From assembly GCA_037147155.1 (NCBI GenBank), contig JBAWVR010000006.1, positions 1 through 28,021 of the forward strand: a stretch of DNA of 28,021 nucleotides. The letters are read 5' to 3'. Positions within the stretch are counted from its first letter, which is position 1, and each line of letters starts with the position of its first letter. Shown here piece by piece: positions 8,306 to 15,298 of this stretch. The notes under the pieces are model-generated. The model worked only from the letters and a program-made list of their open reading frames with translations, made no database searches and was not told the origin of the DNA. This stretch comes from JBAWVR01 sp037147155. GTDB lineage: Bacteria > Patescibacteriota > Minisyncoccia > Phycocordibacterales > GWA1-40-21. The position numbers and the translations under genes were made by a program.

Positions 8306-9343
8306 ATGACTTTGCAAGAAAATTACTCATTGGATGGGCTGAATACACTTGGTTTAAAATCAACCGCACGGTATTTTACTGTAATAAAAAATGAGACCGA
8401 TTTGGTGGAGGTAGCTTTCTTCTTGAAGAACAAGAAACTACCTTTTTTTATTTTGGGTGGGGGATCGAATCTTGTTTTACCAGAAATTGTTGACGGTCTA
8501 GTTATTAAAAGTGAAATATTGGGCAAGGACTTGAAACTAATTGGTAATGGAGTTTTTCATCTTGGTCTCGGATCAGGGGAGAGGTGGGATGATGGTGTAT
8601 CTTATGCTGTGAAGAATAATTTGGTTGGTTTGGAAAATCTATCTGCCATTCCTGGCACAGTTGGTGCGGCACCAGTTCAAAACATTGGAGCTTATGGTGT
8701 AGAAGCAAGCCAATGTATTGTGACTGTGGAAACTTTTGATTTGGAAAAAATGACTAAGAAAGTTTGGACAAATAAAGATTGTGCTTTTGGCTATCGCGAT
8801 AGTATTTTTAAAAAAGCAGAGAATAAAAAGTATTTTATTACTAAGGTAGTTTTTCAAGTTAAACAAAATGCTTGGCCGACTTTGGAGTATAAAGATTTAA
8901 AAAATTATTTTGCCGAGAGAAATAACCTAAAACCCACTTTAACGGAGGTAAGAAATGCTATTTTGGAAATACGTCAAAGTAAATTGCCTGATTGGAGAGT
9001 ATTGGGTTCCGTAGGATCGTTCTTCAAGAATCCTATTGTTTCCATTGAACACTATGATGAGATAAAAAAAATCTATCCTGAGTTAATTGGCTATCCAGTA
9101 GATGGGAAAAAGATGAAGATTCCTTTAGGTTTTGTCTTCGATAAGATTTGCAATCTGAAAGGATTAAAATTTGGCCATGTAGGTTTGTATGAGAAACAAG
9201 CTTTGGTTTTGGTGAATTATGGAGGTGCCACAATTTCTGATATAGAATTATTTACCGATAATTTATTTGCGACAGTGAAAGAAAAGATTGGAGTCGGGAT
9301 AGAATGGGAGGCAGAAAAAGTTTTACCAAAAAAGTTCCAATAA
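8306..9343 (+). CDS. murB: UDP-N-acetylenolpyruvoylglucosamine reductase
   Basis: MurB reduces UDP-GlcNAc-enolpyruvate to UDP-MurNAc with NADPH and FAD, the second committed step of peptidoglycan synthesis in the cytoplasm. The 345-residue protein has the FAD-binding L-G-G-G-S-N-L near 50-56, and A-I-P-G-T-V-G-A-A-P-V-Q-N-I-G-A-Y-G-x-E. It also has F-G-Y-R-D-S-x-F with the active-site Arg, the catalytic serine in G-S-V-G-S-F-F-K-N-P, and a final glutamate in the I-E-W-E-A-E-K-V stretch. Length and the Tyr-containing loop fit type I (E. coli-like) MurB. Just upstream lies the inverted-repeat leader. The next gene starts 11 bases after its stop, so the two may be co-transcribed. Confidence 0.96.
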   Translation: MTLQENYSLDGLNTLGLKSTARYFTVIKNETDLVEVAFFLKNKKLPFFILGGGSNLVLPEIVDGLVIKSEILGKDLKLIGNGVFHLGLGSGERWDDGVSYAVKNNLVGLENLSAIPGTVGAAPVQNIGAYGVEASQCIVTVETFDLEKMTKKVWTNKDCAFGYRDSIFKKAENKKYFITKVVFQVKQNAWPTLEYKDLKNYFAERNNLKPTLTEVRNAILEIRQSKLPDWRVLGSVGSFFKNPIVSIEHYDEIKKIYPELIGYPVDGKKMKIPLGFVFDKICNLKGLKFGHVGLYEKQALVLVNYGGATISDIELFTDNLFATVKEKIGVGIEWEAEKVLPKKFQ

Positions 9344-9354
9344 ATTTAGCACAA

Positions 9355-10455
9355 ATGAAAAAAAATAAAAAAGTCTTTGTTTCCGGTTGTTATGACATAT
9401 TACATGGTGGTCATATTGAATTTTTTAGACAAGCGAAAAGTCTGGGTGACTATTTAATAGTTTGTTTCGCCAGCGATGCTGTCTACGAAAAATACAAGGG
9501 CAGAAAATCAGCCTTACCAGAAAAACATAAAAAATATCTTTTAGAAAATGTTTCAGTTATTGACGAGGTGGTAATGGGTGAAAATCTTGACGATCCTATT
9601 TTTGATTTTAAAGATATTTTTATAAAGTTAAAGCCAGATATTTTGGTTTCCACCGAAGATGATAGAAACGCTGACAAAAAAAGAGAGTTTTGTAAAGAAC
9701 ATGGGGCAGTTTACATGCAATTAAAAAAGGAATTGCATTTTGAAAGAATTTCTACTACTGAAATAAGAATGAGAATTAGTGCTCCAGAGGAAATACCTCT
9801 GAGAGTTGATTTTGCTGGAGGGTGGCTCGATGTGCCAAAATTCTCAAGACCTGGAGCTTTTGTGGTGAACTGTACTATTGAACCAAAAGTCAGCTTGAAA
9901 AACTGGAAATATAAAATTGGCTCTGGACTTGGTGGGTCAGCTGGTTATCAGTTTTTGAGCGGTAAAGATTGTGTTGTTTCAGAGCTAATGTCTGGTGTCG
10001 GTTGGCAGGACCCCGCGGTGATAATTGAAACTGGTCTGTGCGTTTGGCGAAGTGGACAAAAACCAATACTTGAAGCAAAGATCAATCCAGACTTTTTGAT
10101 TGGAAAAATGGCTTTGCTTTGGAATAAGGAAAAAAATAAAACAGAAGATAATACGAATGTTAAAAGAAATTATAATAAAATTGAAGAGGCTAGCAAAATT
10201 GCTTGCTCAGGAGTTTATAAAAAAAGTTTAAAAATGATTTGCGAAGCTGTTGATTTGTCATATAAAGTGCAAATAAAAGAGGGGATGATGAAACTTCCTA
10301 AATATAATGAGTTAGCAAAAAAATATTGTGGCGGTGGACACGGAGGTTACGCTTTATATATTTTCAAAAATCAAAAAGAAAGAGAGAAGTTTCTGAAAGT
10401 TCCAAATACTGTACCAATAGAGCCTTATATTAAAGACATATCAAGTAATAAATAA
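9355..10455 (+). CDS. Fused cytidylyltransferase-like and GHMP-kinase-like protein
   Basis: The 366-residue protein has two parts. Residues 5 to about 137 form a nucleotidyltransferase of the RfaE-C/glycerol-3-phosphate cytidylyltransferase type, with the HxGH-class motif H-G-G-H (17-20) and I-S-T-T-E-I (132-137). Residues 142-366 resemble sugar kinases of the GHMP family (HddA, fucokinase): P-L-R-V-D-F-A-G-G-W (148-157), a phosphate loop G-S-G-L-G-G-S-A (189-196), G-W-Q-D (216-219) and C-G-G-G-H-G-G-Y (325-332). By analogy with bifunctional heptose or fucose enzymes it may phosphorylate a sugar and activate it as a nucleotide sugar. The kinase part is shortened: motif 1 and the phosphate loop are only about 35 residues apart. 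I chose ATG 9355, 11 bases after murB; an in-frame ATG at 9304 lies inside murB. Confidence 0.75.
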   Translation: MKKNKKVFVSGCYDILHGGHIEFFRQAKSLGDYLIVCFASDAVYEKYKGRKSALPEKHKKYLLENVSVIDEVVMGENLDDPIFDFKDIFIKLKPDILVSTEDDRNADKKREFCKEHGAVYMQLKKELHFERISTTEIRMRISAPEEIPLRVDFAGGWLDVPKFSRPGAFVVNCTIEPKVSLKNWKYKIGSGLGGSAGYQFLSGKDCVVSELMSGVGWQDPAVIIETGLCVWRSGQKPILEAKINPDFLIGKMALLWNKEKNKTEDNTNVKRNYNKIEEASKIACSGVYKKSLKMICEAVDLSYKVQIKEGMMKLPKYNELAKKYCGGGHGGYALYIFKNQKEREKFLKVPNTVPIEPYIKDISSNK

Positions 10456-10479
10456 AAAATATTTTAATTTTAAAACAAA

Positions 10480-10510
10480 TAATTTATTTTTAAAAATTAA
10501 AAATAAATTA
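10480..10510. terminator. A/T-only hairpin after the kinase gene
   Basis: Arms 10480-10493 and 10497-10510 pair perfectly over 14 bases with an AAA loop, but contain only A and T. It lies in a very A/T-rich spacer. It could be a weak terminator or simply the start of an A/T-rich promoter region. Confidence 0.3.
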
Positions 10511-10558
10511 ATAAAAATTTGCAAAATGAAATTAAAATGAAAAAAGTGGAAAAAACAC

Positions 10559-10588
10559 TTGCATTGTTATAGCAATTTATTTTATAAT
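10559..10588 (+). promoter_or_regulatory. Promoter for the lysine-rich protein gene
   Basis: TTGCAT (10559-10564), 18-base spacer, TATAAT (10583-10588). The predicted leader of about 97 bases contains a small hairpin TCCGC/GCGGA (10615-10628). An A/T-rich upstream tract could act as an UP element, suggesting strong expression. Confidence 0.6.
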
Positions 10589-10691
10589 GTATGTAGCCAA
10601 GTGTGTTATTTTTTTCCGCCAACGCGGAGGTCGAAAATTTCACCGGCTCTTAAAAAAATAGTTCTTATTTGTCTAGACAACAAAAACAAAA

Positions 10692-10793
10692 ATGGCTGCT
10701 AAAAAGAAAGCAAAGAAGGTTGTAAAGAAAGCTGTAAAGAAGGCTAAGAAGCCTGCTAAGAAAGCTAAGAAAACTGCAAAGAGAAAGAAATAA
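10692..10793 (+). CDS. Lysine-rich histone H1/Hc1-like small basic protein
   Basis: A 33-codon ATG frame encodes a protein with 18 lysines and one arginine, the rest nearly all alanine and valine with one proline. The pattern is A-K-K/V-K-K repeats, like the tails of histone H1, chlamydial Hc1/Hc2 and AlgP. Such proteins bind DNA or RNA without sequence specificity and may compact the nucleoid. It is a stand-alone unit: consensus-like promoter at 10559-10588, leader of about 97 bases, paired hairpins and a strong terminator behind it. The codon pattern (AAG, AAA, GCT) is clean with no acidic residues, unlike a chance frame. No folded domain is expected. Ribosome-associated or RNA-chaperone function is an alternative. 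Confidence 0.75.
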   Translation: MAAKKKAKKVVKKAVKKAKKPAKKAKKTAKRKK

Positions 10794-10816
10794 TTTTTCT
10801 TTCATCTAACCTTCTG

Positions 10817-10843
10817 AAATATTTTACCTCTAGTAAAATATTT
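10817..10843. terminator. A/T-rich hairpin following the lysine-rich gene
   Basis: Perfect 11-base arms (10817-10827, 10833-10843) around a CTCTA loop. It precedes the stronger UUCG hairpin by five bases and may slow polymerase or protect the mRNA 3' end. Confidence 0.4.
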
Positions 10844-10847
10844 AGAT

Positions 10848-10875
10848 ACAAAAATCCGCTTCGGCGGATTTTTGT
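10848..10875. terminator. Rho-independent terminator with UUCG loop
   Basis: A 12-base-pair perfect stem (10848-10859 with 10864-10875) closed by TTCG. It ends in a T-run on the plus strand and is preceded by an A-run, so it could work both ways. It separates the lysine-rich gene from secA. Confidence 0.85.
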
Positions 10876-10912
10876 TGTCATTTTTAAGCCATATTTAAGA
10901 CCAAAAACCAAC

Positions 10913-10944
10913 TTGCCCAGAGGGTCTTCCTGGGGTAGTATTAT
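10913..10944 (+). promoter_or_regulatory. Candidate leaderless promoter of secA
   Basis: TTGCCC (10913-10918) is followed by TAGTAT (10936-10941, 17-base spacer) or TATTAT (10939-10944). The secA ATG is at 10951, so transcription would start at or within a few bases of the start codon. No Shine-Dalgarno sequence is present. Confidence 0.45.
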
Positions 10945-10950
10945 AGAATC

Positions 10951-13425
10951 ATGTCTTTATGGAAAAAAATCTTCGGGGATAGTAATGAACGTGCATTAAA
11001 GCCGTTTTATGGACTAGTCAAAAAAATCAATGATTTGGAACCGGCTATATCTGCTTTGTCTGATGCAGATTTATCCGCTAAAACTTTAGAATTTAAAAAT
11101 CGCCTAGCCAAGGGTGAGACACTGGACGATATTTTGCCAGAGGCTTTTGCTGTGGTACGTGAGGCTTCAAAGCGAACTTTGGGTGAACGACATTTTGATG
11201 TCCAGCTTATTGGTGGTGCCGTCTTACATAATCGTGGTGTAGCAGAAATGCGTACCGGTGAAGGTAAAACTCTGGTAGCTACTTTGCCAACCTATTTGAA
11301 TGCTTTGACCGGCAAAGGTGTACATGTGGTTACTGTGAACGATTATCTCTCACGCCGTGATGCGGTGTGGATGGGACAAATTTATAATTTTCTAGGATTG
11401 TCTGTGGCTGTGATCAATCATGAATTATCTTTCTTGTATGATAAGAGTCAAAAATCAGAAGAAGTAGACGAACGTCGTGATGAAGAAGGTTCATACAAAA
11501 TCTCTTATGATTTTCTTCGAGCTTGTTCTCGTAAAGAAGCTTATGACGCTGATATTACTTATGGTACGAACAATGAATTTGGTTTTGATTTCTTGCGTGA
11601 TAACTTGGAATACTCCGCAACTGAACTTCGCCAACGCGAACACAACTTTGCGATTGTGGACGAAGTGGACTCAATTTTAATTGATGAAGCGCGAACTCCT
11701 TTGATTATTTCTGCTCCGACCACTGAGTCAGAAGATTGGTATGCCAAATTTGCGGTGATTGCCGAGTCCATGAAAAAGGATGAGGATTTTACCGTGGATG
11801 AAAAATTGAAGGCTATTACTATGACCGATGCCGGTATTACCAAAGCCGAGAAAATTTTGAATGTAGAAAATATTTATACCGAGCTTGGTATCAAATACGT
11901 ACATCACTTGCAGACAGCTGTTCGCGCCAAGGCTTTGTTTGAAAAAGATACTGATTATGTGGTCAAAGATGATGAGATTGTTATTGTAGATGAATTTACC
12001 GGCCGTCTCCAGCCTGGTCGCCGCTGGTCAGAAGGACTACATCAAGCGATTGAAGCCAAGGAGGGTGTGAAGATTCAAAAAGAATCTCGTACTTTTGCAT
12101 CTGTGACTTTCCAAAACTATTTCCGTTTGTATAAAAAATTGTCAGGTATGACTGGTACCGCCATGACCAGTTCCGAGGAATTTTTGAAAGTTTATCATTT
12201 GGATACATATATTATTCCGACCAACCGCGAGATTAAACGTTTGGATCATAATGATTTAATTTTCCAGACCGAGCACGGAAAGTTTACTGCTCTAGCAAAT
12301 AAGGTGAAAGAATTGCAGACCAAGGGCCAACCGGTTTTGATTGGTACTGTGTCTATTGATAAGAACGAAATCTTTTCTGAATATTTGAAACGTGCTGGAG
12401 TGCCACATAAAGTATTGAACGCCAAGAATCACGAACAAGAAGGTGAGGTGATCGCTCAAGCTGGACACAAGGGGGCAGTGACTATTGCTACCAACATGGC
12501 TGGCCGCGGTGTGGATATTAAACTCGGTGGTGTACCGTTTAATGCTGAACTCGCAGCGGAGGTAAAGAATCTGGGTGGATTATGTGTGATTGGAACCGAA
12601 CGTCATGAGGCTCGTCGTATTGATAATCAGCTTCGTGGACGTGCTGGTCGTCAGGGTGATCCAGGTCAGACCCAATTTTATGTTTCTCTCGAAGACTCAC
12701 TCATGCGTATTTTTGCTAGTGATACTATCAAAAAGATGATGGGTAAGTTTGGTATTCCCGAAGATCAACCAATTGAAAACTATTTGATTACTCGCTCACT
12801 GGAAAATGCTCAGACTAAAATTGAAGGTTTCAATTTTGATGCTCGTAAACATGTTTTGGAGTATGACGATGTGTTGAATTATCAGCGTCAAACTATTTAC
12901 GAACGCCGACGAGCATTGCTTACTGGTAGAGAAGAATTAGTTAAAGCTAAATTGGACGAAATGCCATTGTCTGAAGAGTGCAAAGCTGTAATTAAAGAGA
13001 AAGAAATTAAATTAGGTGAAAAAGATTTCTATCTAGCAATTCGCCGTATGATGCTCCAGATTAATGATATGTTCTGGGTAGATCACTTGGAAGCGATGGA
13101 TTATTTGCGTGGTTCAGTCAATCTTCGTGCTTATGGTCAGCGTGACCCACTTGTCGAATACAAGAAAGAAGGTTTGAAAATGTTCAAGGAAATGCAATTG
13201 GGTATTGCTGCTGAAATTGAAAGAATTATTCCCTTGCTTGGACTGGAGATGAAAACAGGTGAGACCACTCAGCTACAAGAAACTCAACAGCAAGCCGAAG
13301 TCATCGGCGGACACATCAGTGAAGAGGGTGCCAAGATCGTTAAAGCTGAATCTGAAAAAGTTGGCCGCAATGATCTCTGTCCTTGTGGATCGGGGAAGAA
13401 ATACAAGAAGTGCTGCGGAAAATAA
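10951..13425 (+). CDS. secA: Protein translocase ATPase SecA
   Basis: SecA is the ATP-driven motor that pushes unfolded preproteins through SecYEG. The 824-residue protein has Walker A R-T-G-E-G-K-T (101-107), Walker B D-E-V-D (237-240) with I-D-E-A-R-T-P, the M-T-G-T-A helicase-like motif, and G-R-A-G-R-Q-G-D-P-G-Q motif VI. The C-terminal metal-binding SEC-C tail is C-P-C-G-S-G-K-K-Y-K-K-C-C. A charged extension at about 158-195 between the V-I-N-H and D-I-T-Y-G-T-N-N-E-F blocks is longer than in E. coli or Bacillus. The client proteins include the signal-peptide-bearing surface protein further right. It has its own promoter and a strong terminator. Confidence 0.97.
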   Translation: MSLWKKIFGDSNERALKPFYGLVKKINDLEPAISALSDADLSAKTLEFKNRLAKGETLDDILPEAFAVVREASKRTLGERHFDVQLIGGAVLHNRGVAEMRTGEGKTLVATLPTYLNALTGKGVHVVTVNDYLSRRDAVWMGQIYNFLGLSVAVINHELSFLYDKSQKSEEVDERRDEEGSYKISYDFLRACSRKEAYDADITYGTNNEFGFDFLRDNLEYSATELRQREHNFAIVDEVDSILIDEARTPLIISAPTTESEDWYAKFAVIAESMKKDEDFTVDEKLKAITMTDAGITKAEKILNVENIYTELGIKYVHHLQTAVRAKALFEKDTDYVVKDDEIVIVDEFTGRLQPGRRWSEGLHQAIEAKEGVKIQKESRTFASVTFQNYFRLYKKLSGMTGTAMTSSEEFLKVYHLDTYIIPTNREIKRLDHNDLIFQTEHGKFTALANKVKELQTKGQPVLIGTVSIDKNEIFSEYLKRAGVPHKVLNAKNHEQEGEVIAQAGHKGAVTIATNMAGRGVDIKLGGVPFNAELAAEVKNLGGLCVIGTERHEARRIDNQLRGRAGRQGDPGQTQFYVSLEDSLMRIFASDTIKKMMGKFGIPEDQPIENYLITRSLENAQTKIEGFNFDARKHVLEYDDVLNYQRQTIYERRRALLTGREELVKAKLDEMPLSEECKAVIKEKEIKLGEKDFYLAIRRMMLQINDMFWVDHLEAMDYLRGSVNLRAYGQRDPLVEYKKEGLKMFKEMQLGIAAEIERIIPLLGLEMKTGETTQLQETQQQAEVIGGHISEEGAKIVKAESEKVGRNDLCPCGSGKKYKKCCGK

Positions 13426-13435
13426 AAAAAATAGA

Positions 13436-13469
13436 CAGCAAAAAATCGGCTTGCGCCGATTTTTTGCTG
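13436..13469. terminator. Bidirectional terminator shared by secA and a minus-strand RNA
   Basis: A perfect 15-base-pair stem (13436-13450 with 13455-13469), loop TTGC. It has A-runs on one side and T-runs on the other in both orientations, and a further T-rich run beyond it when read on the minus strand. Confidence 0.88.
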
Positions 13470-13665
13470 GGTGTCGTTTTCGAGACTATTGCGTCAGGAA
13501 AAGGAGTGGCCCAAGGGAAGCAGAAGTGTTTACACCGCGGTCGAACTTTCGGGTAATTTCGTCTCCCGAAGGAAACGAGCCAATCGTTCTTTTTCCGCCA
13601 GTCTCCACCCAAAAGGATGGACATTTCTGACCCAAAAGAACTGCGCCGAATTCAGTGAACCGGCA
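13436..13665 (-). ncRNA. Candidate structured small RNA, about 230 nt (family unknown)
   Basis: A perfectly spaced minus-strand promoter predicts a start near 13664-13666 and the shared hairpin gives the 3' end. Read on the minus strand, the transcript contains a GCCG/CGGC hairpin at the 5' end and GTTCTTTT paired with AAAAGAAC around an inner hairpin CCATCC-TTTT-GGGTGG. It also has TCGTTTCC-TTCG-GGAGACGA with a UUCG loop, and GTG-TAAA-CAC. No convincing open frame lies in it. It lacks tmRNA ends, the RNase P core blocks and the SRP loop, and its ends do not pair like 6S RNA. The family is therefore not assigned. Confidence 0.6.
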
Positions 13666-13670
13666 TCTTG

Positions 13671-13699
13671 ATTATAGTCGCTGATCAAATAAAAGTCAA
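13671..13699 (-). promoter_or_regulatory. Consensus promoter for the minus-strand RNA
   Basis: On the minus strand: TTGACT (13699-13694), exactly 17 bases, TATAAT (13676-13671). This is one of the two closest matches to consensus in the window. It is back to back with the promoter at 13715-13742. Confidence 0.82.
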
Positions 13700-13714
13700 A
13701 AAGCTAGACTCTGC

Positions 13715-13742
13715 TTGACGGTGTGATTATTAGGTATATTAT
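13715..13742 (+). promoter_or_regulatory. Promoter of the first paralogous unknown gene
   Basis: TTGACG (13715-13720), 16-base spacer, TATTAT (13737-13742). Only 15 bases separate its -35 from the -35 of the divergent RNA promoter, so the two may influence each other. Confidence 0.55.
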
Positions 13743-13878
13743 CAAGTTTAGAGTTTGAACCCTAATTTTAGAGAGGAGGCCGCCTTTGATTCACAACAAG
13801 AAGGGAAAACGGTCTAGGTGCTTCGAAGTCAGAAAAATAAAATTCAACAAACACCACAAGCGAAAGGAGGTGGTGATA

Positions 13879-14430
13879 GTGTACACAAACGGTCGAGAGT
13901 TTGAGAAAGAAGTTCTCGGATGTTGCTCTGACAGCTTGGAGTATTGGTTGCTAATGTTGGAGCTATGTTTCTTACGCCTTGATCCCAAGTGGAAGTTGCC
14001 CAACCCAAAACTAATATACCGAGAAGTTTTGAGTAATCAACCAGACCACTGGGATCCGAAATGCCCACAGAATGGTGTGAAAAAACTTTTTGACATGGTC
14101 AAAGAGCGTTTGCCCAAACAGGAATCCAACAACTTACGGGTCTTTGTTTCGGTCAATACCAAGCTAGATTATCTCTGGGGTATTGATATGTGGTTTGAAA
14201 CAGCTGGAATCATCATCACTGTTGATTTCACTATCAGCCACAACAAGAGCTGTAAGGCGGACGTTCTTGTCCCCGCAGACATTTTTCACTCCGAGGACCT
14301 GTACAAGAAGGCTGACGAAGTTGTCTCCCTTATAAAGAAAAAAATTAAGGAAAGGAAAAAATTCAAGAAACCAAAGCGATGGCATGAAAGATCCGAAGAA
14401 CTCGAAGGCGAAGAAGAAATATCTGCTTGA
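13879..14430 (+). CDS. Unknown protein, first of a tandem paralogous pair (possible nuclease-like fold)
   Basis: I recognise no named family. From GTG 13879 the protein has 183 residues; the start follows AGGAGG by eight bases and its first residues (Y-T-N-G-R-E-F-E-K-E-V-L-G) line up with the start of the paralogue (N-C-Q-N-G-H-A-L-E-R-E-V-L-G). An in-frame TTG at 13786, also with AGGAGG, would add 31 basic residues. Near the C-terminus W-G-I-D-M-W-F, then I-T-V-D-F-T-I, then K-x-x-K-A-D-V-L-V is shared with the next gene. Two aspartates on consecutive strands followed by a lysine are reminiscent of PD-(D/E)XK nucleases, but D-x-T replaces the usual E-x-K, so this is a weak guess. It has its own promoter and terminator. 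Confidence 0.65.
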   Translation: MYTNGREFEKEVLGCCSDSLEYWLLMLELCFLRLDPKWKLPNPKLIYREVLSNQPDHWDPKCPQNGVKKLFDMVKERLPKQESNNLRVFVSVNTKLDYLWGIDMWFETAGIIITVDFTISHNKSCKADVLVPADIFHSEDLYKKADEVVSLIKKKIKERKKFKKPKRWHERSEELEGEEEISA

Positions 14431-14435
14431 GAGTT

Positions 14436-14463
14436 GGCTCACTGGATGAATACCCAGTGGGCC
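14436..14463 (+). terminator. Terminator of the first paralogous gene
   Basis: A ten-pair stem GGCTCACTGG/CCAGTGGGCC (14436-14445 with 14454-14463, one G-U), eight-base loop, then TTTTACTTT. It begins six bases after the stop codon. Confidence 0.82.
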
Positions 14464-14485
14464 TTTTACTTTGTGTAAAATGACG

Positions 14486-14514
14486 TTGACTTTTCTTTCC
14501 AGCAGGCATAACCT
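14486..14514 (+). promoter_or_regulatory. Possible promoter of the second paralogous gene
   Basis: TTGACT (14486-14491) is consensus-like; 17 bases on is only TAACCT (14509-14514). A 9-bp hairpin (14522-14530 with 14537-14545) follows in what would be the leader. Confidence 0.35.
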
Positions 14515-14582
14515 TAATTACAGATAACAACTGTTTTTGTTATCTTTGTTCTTTTTAACCAAGCAACAGAAAGAGGCGAAAT

Positions 14583-15161
14583 GTGAACTGTCAGAATGGG
14601 CATGCTCTCGAAAGAGAAGTGCTCGGAGAGTGTCCTTCGGCGAGTGTAATGAAGCCAAAGGACCGTCGGGTTTTACCCTACTCTAATTTTTCAAAATCGA
14701 TTGGTGAATCGATTGAGGGTAAACCCGGGGATTGGAATGAGTTCATACCAAATCAGGAATTTGGAATGAAACTCTACTCCAAGGTATTCTATTACCTCAC
14801 GTGGTATAAGTTTGACATCATTAGTAAGATGTCCCGTGAGGAGAGGGAAAGCCTAGCTCGGCGCCATGAGGGTCTGCTGAGGGTTTCCGAAGTTTACGAG
14901 GTTCTGGGTTTTTATCCAGCATCGGCCAGCACCGATTATTATCACGGTGTTGATTGCTTCTTTTTCTTCAAATGTTGCCGGGCCTATGCCACTATAGACC
15001 TGACAATCAAAGAAGAAAAGAAGGGTTTCAAAGCTGATTTCTTGGTTCGTGAACACGACCTTAGAGATAATTGGCTTTTGACCAAGATTGCTTGGAAAAT
15101 CGCAGAAACACTTCGTCATCACTACTGGAATAAGAGTAGAAGACGAAGAAAAAGCAGGTAA
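14583..15161 (+). CDS. Unknown protein, second of the tandem paralogous pair
   Basis: The 192-residue protein from GTG 14583 (AGAGG seven bases upstream; the ATG at 14581 meets a TGA at once) is a diverged copy of the preceding gene's product. Shared blocks are N-G-x-x-x-E-x-E-V-L-G at 5-15, H-G-V-D-C-F-F (121-127; D124), A-T-I-D-L-T-I (136-142; D139) and F-K-A-D-F-L-V (149-155; K150, D152). The middle (20-100) is helical and does not align well. The tail is very basic (K-S-R-R-R-R-K-S-R), which could bind nucleic acid. The acidic-acidic-Lys order resembles a degenerate PD-(D/E)XK core; this is inference. Separate terminators on both genes argue for independent cassettes rather than an operon. 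Paralogy is visible directly; function is unknown. Confidence 0.7.
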   Translation: MNCQNGHALEREVLGECPSASVMKPKDRRVLPYSNFSKSIGESIEGKPGDWNEFIPNQEFGMKLYSKVFYYLTWYKFDIISKMSREERESLARRHEGLLRVSEVYEVLGFYPASASTDYYHGVDCFFFFKCCRAYATIDLTIKEEKKGFKADFLVREHDLRDNWLLTKIAWKIAETLRHHYWNKSRRRRKSR

Positions 15162-15175
15162 GTGAGGACTGCTTT

Positions 15176-15205
15176 GGGCGCCGTGAGTCTATATGACCGG
15201 CGCCC
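15176..15205 (+). terminator. G+C-rich terminator of the second paralogous gene
   Basis: GGGCGCCG/CGGCGCCC stem (15176-15183 with 15198-15205), loop of 14 bases, followed by TTTTT. Confidence 0.85.
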
Positions 15206-15226
15206 TTTTTAATTTGAAAAGTTTTA

Positions 15227-15235
15227 TGCTATGAT
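15227..15235 (+). promoter_or_regulatory. Extended -10 promoter of enolase
   Basis: TGCTATGAT; no good -35 at the right distance. Transcription would begin near 15242. The leader of about 57 bases holds a short G+C hairpin (GCGCC/GGTGC, about 15246-15263). Confidence 0.5.
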
Positions 15236-15298
15236 GTGCTCGTTTGCGCCATTTAAACGGTGCTAAATATTTTAATAATAAATAATAAGTTTTAGACA

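Noticed and set aside
9304..9354. Upstream start for the nucleotidyltransferase-kinase gene
   Set aside because: It lies inside the murB 3' end; the domain starts right after ATG 9355 as expected for the family.
13490..13526. Plus-strand GTCAGG and GGGAAGCAG resembling SRP RNA domain IV
   Set aside because: The pieces are too far apart to form the SRP hairpin with its GGAA loop, and the promoter evidence lies on the other strand.
13259..13630. Frames of 123 and 94 codons crossing the secA end and the ncRNA region
   Set aside because: They run through the secA terminator or overlap the secA end in another frame, lack start signals and show no recognisable motif.
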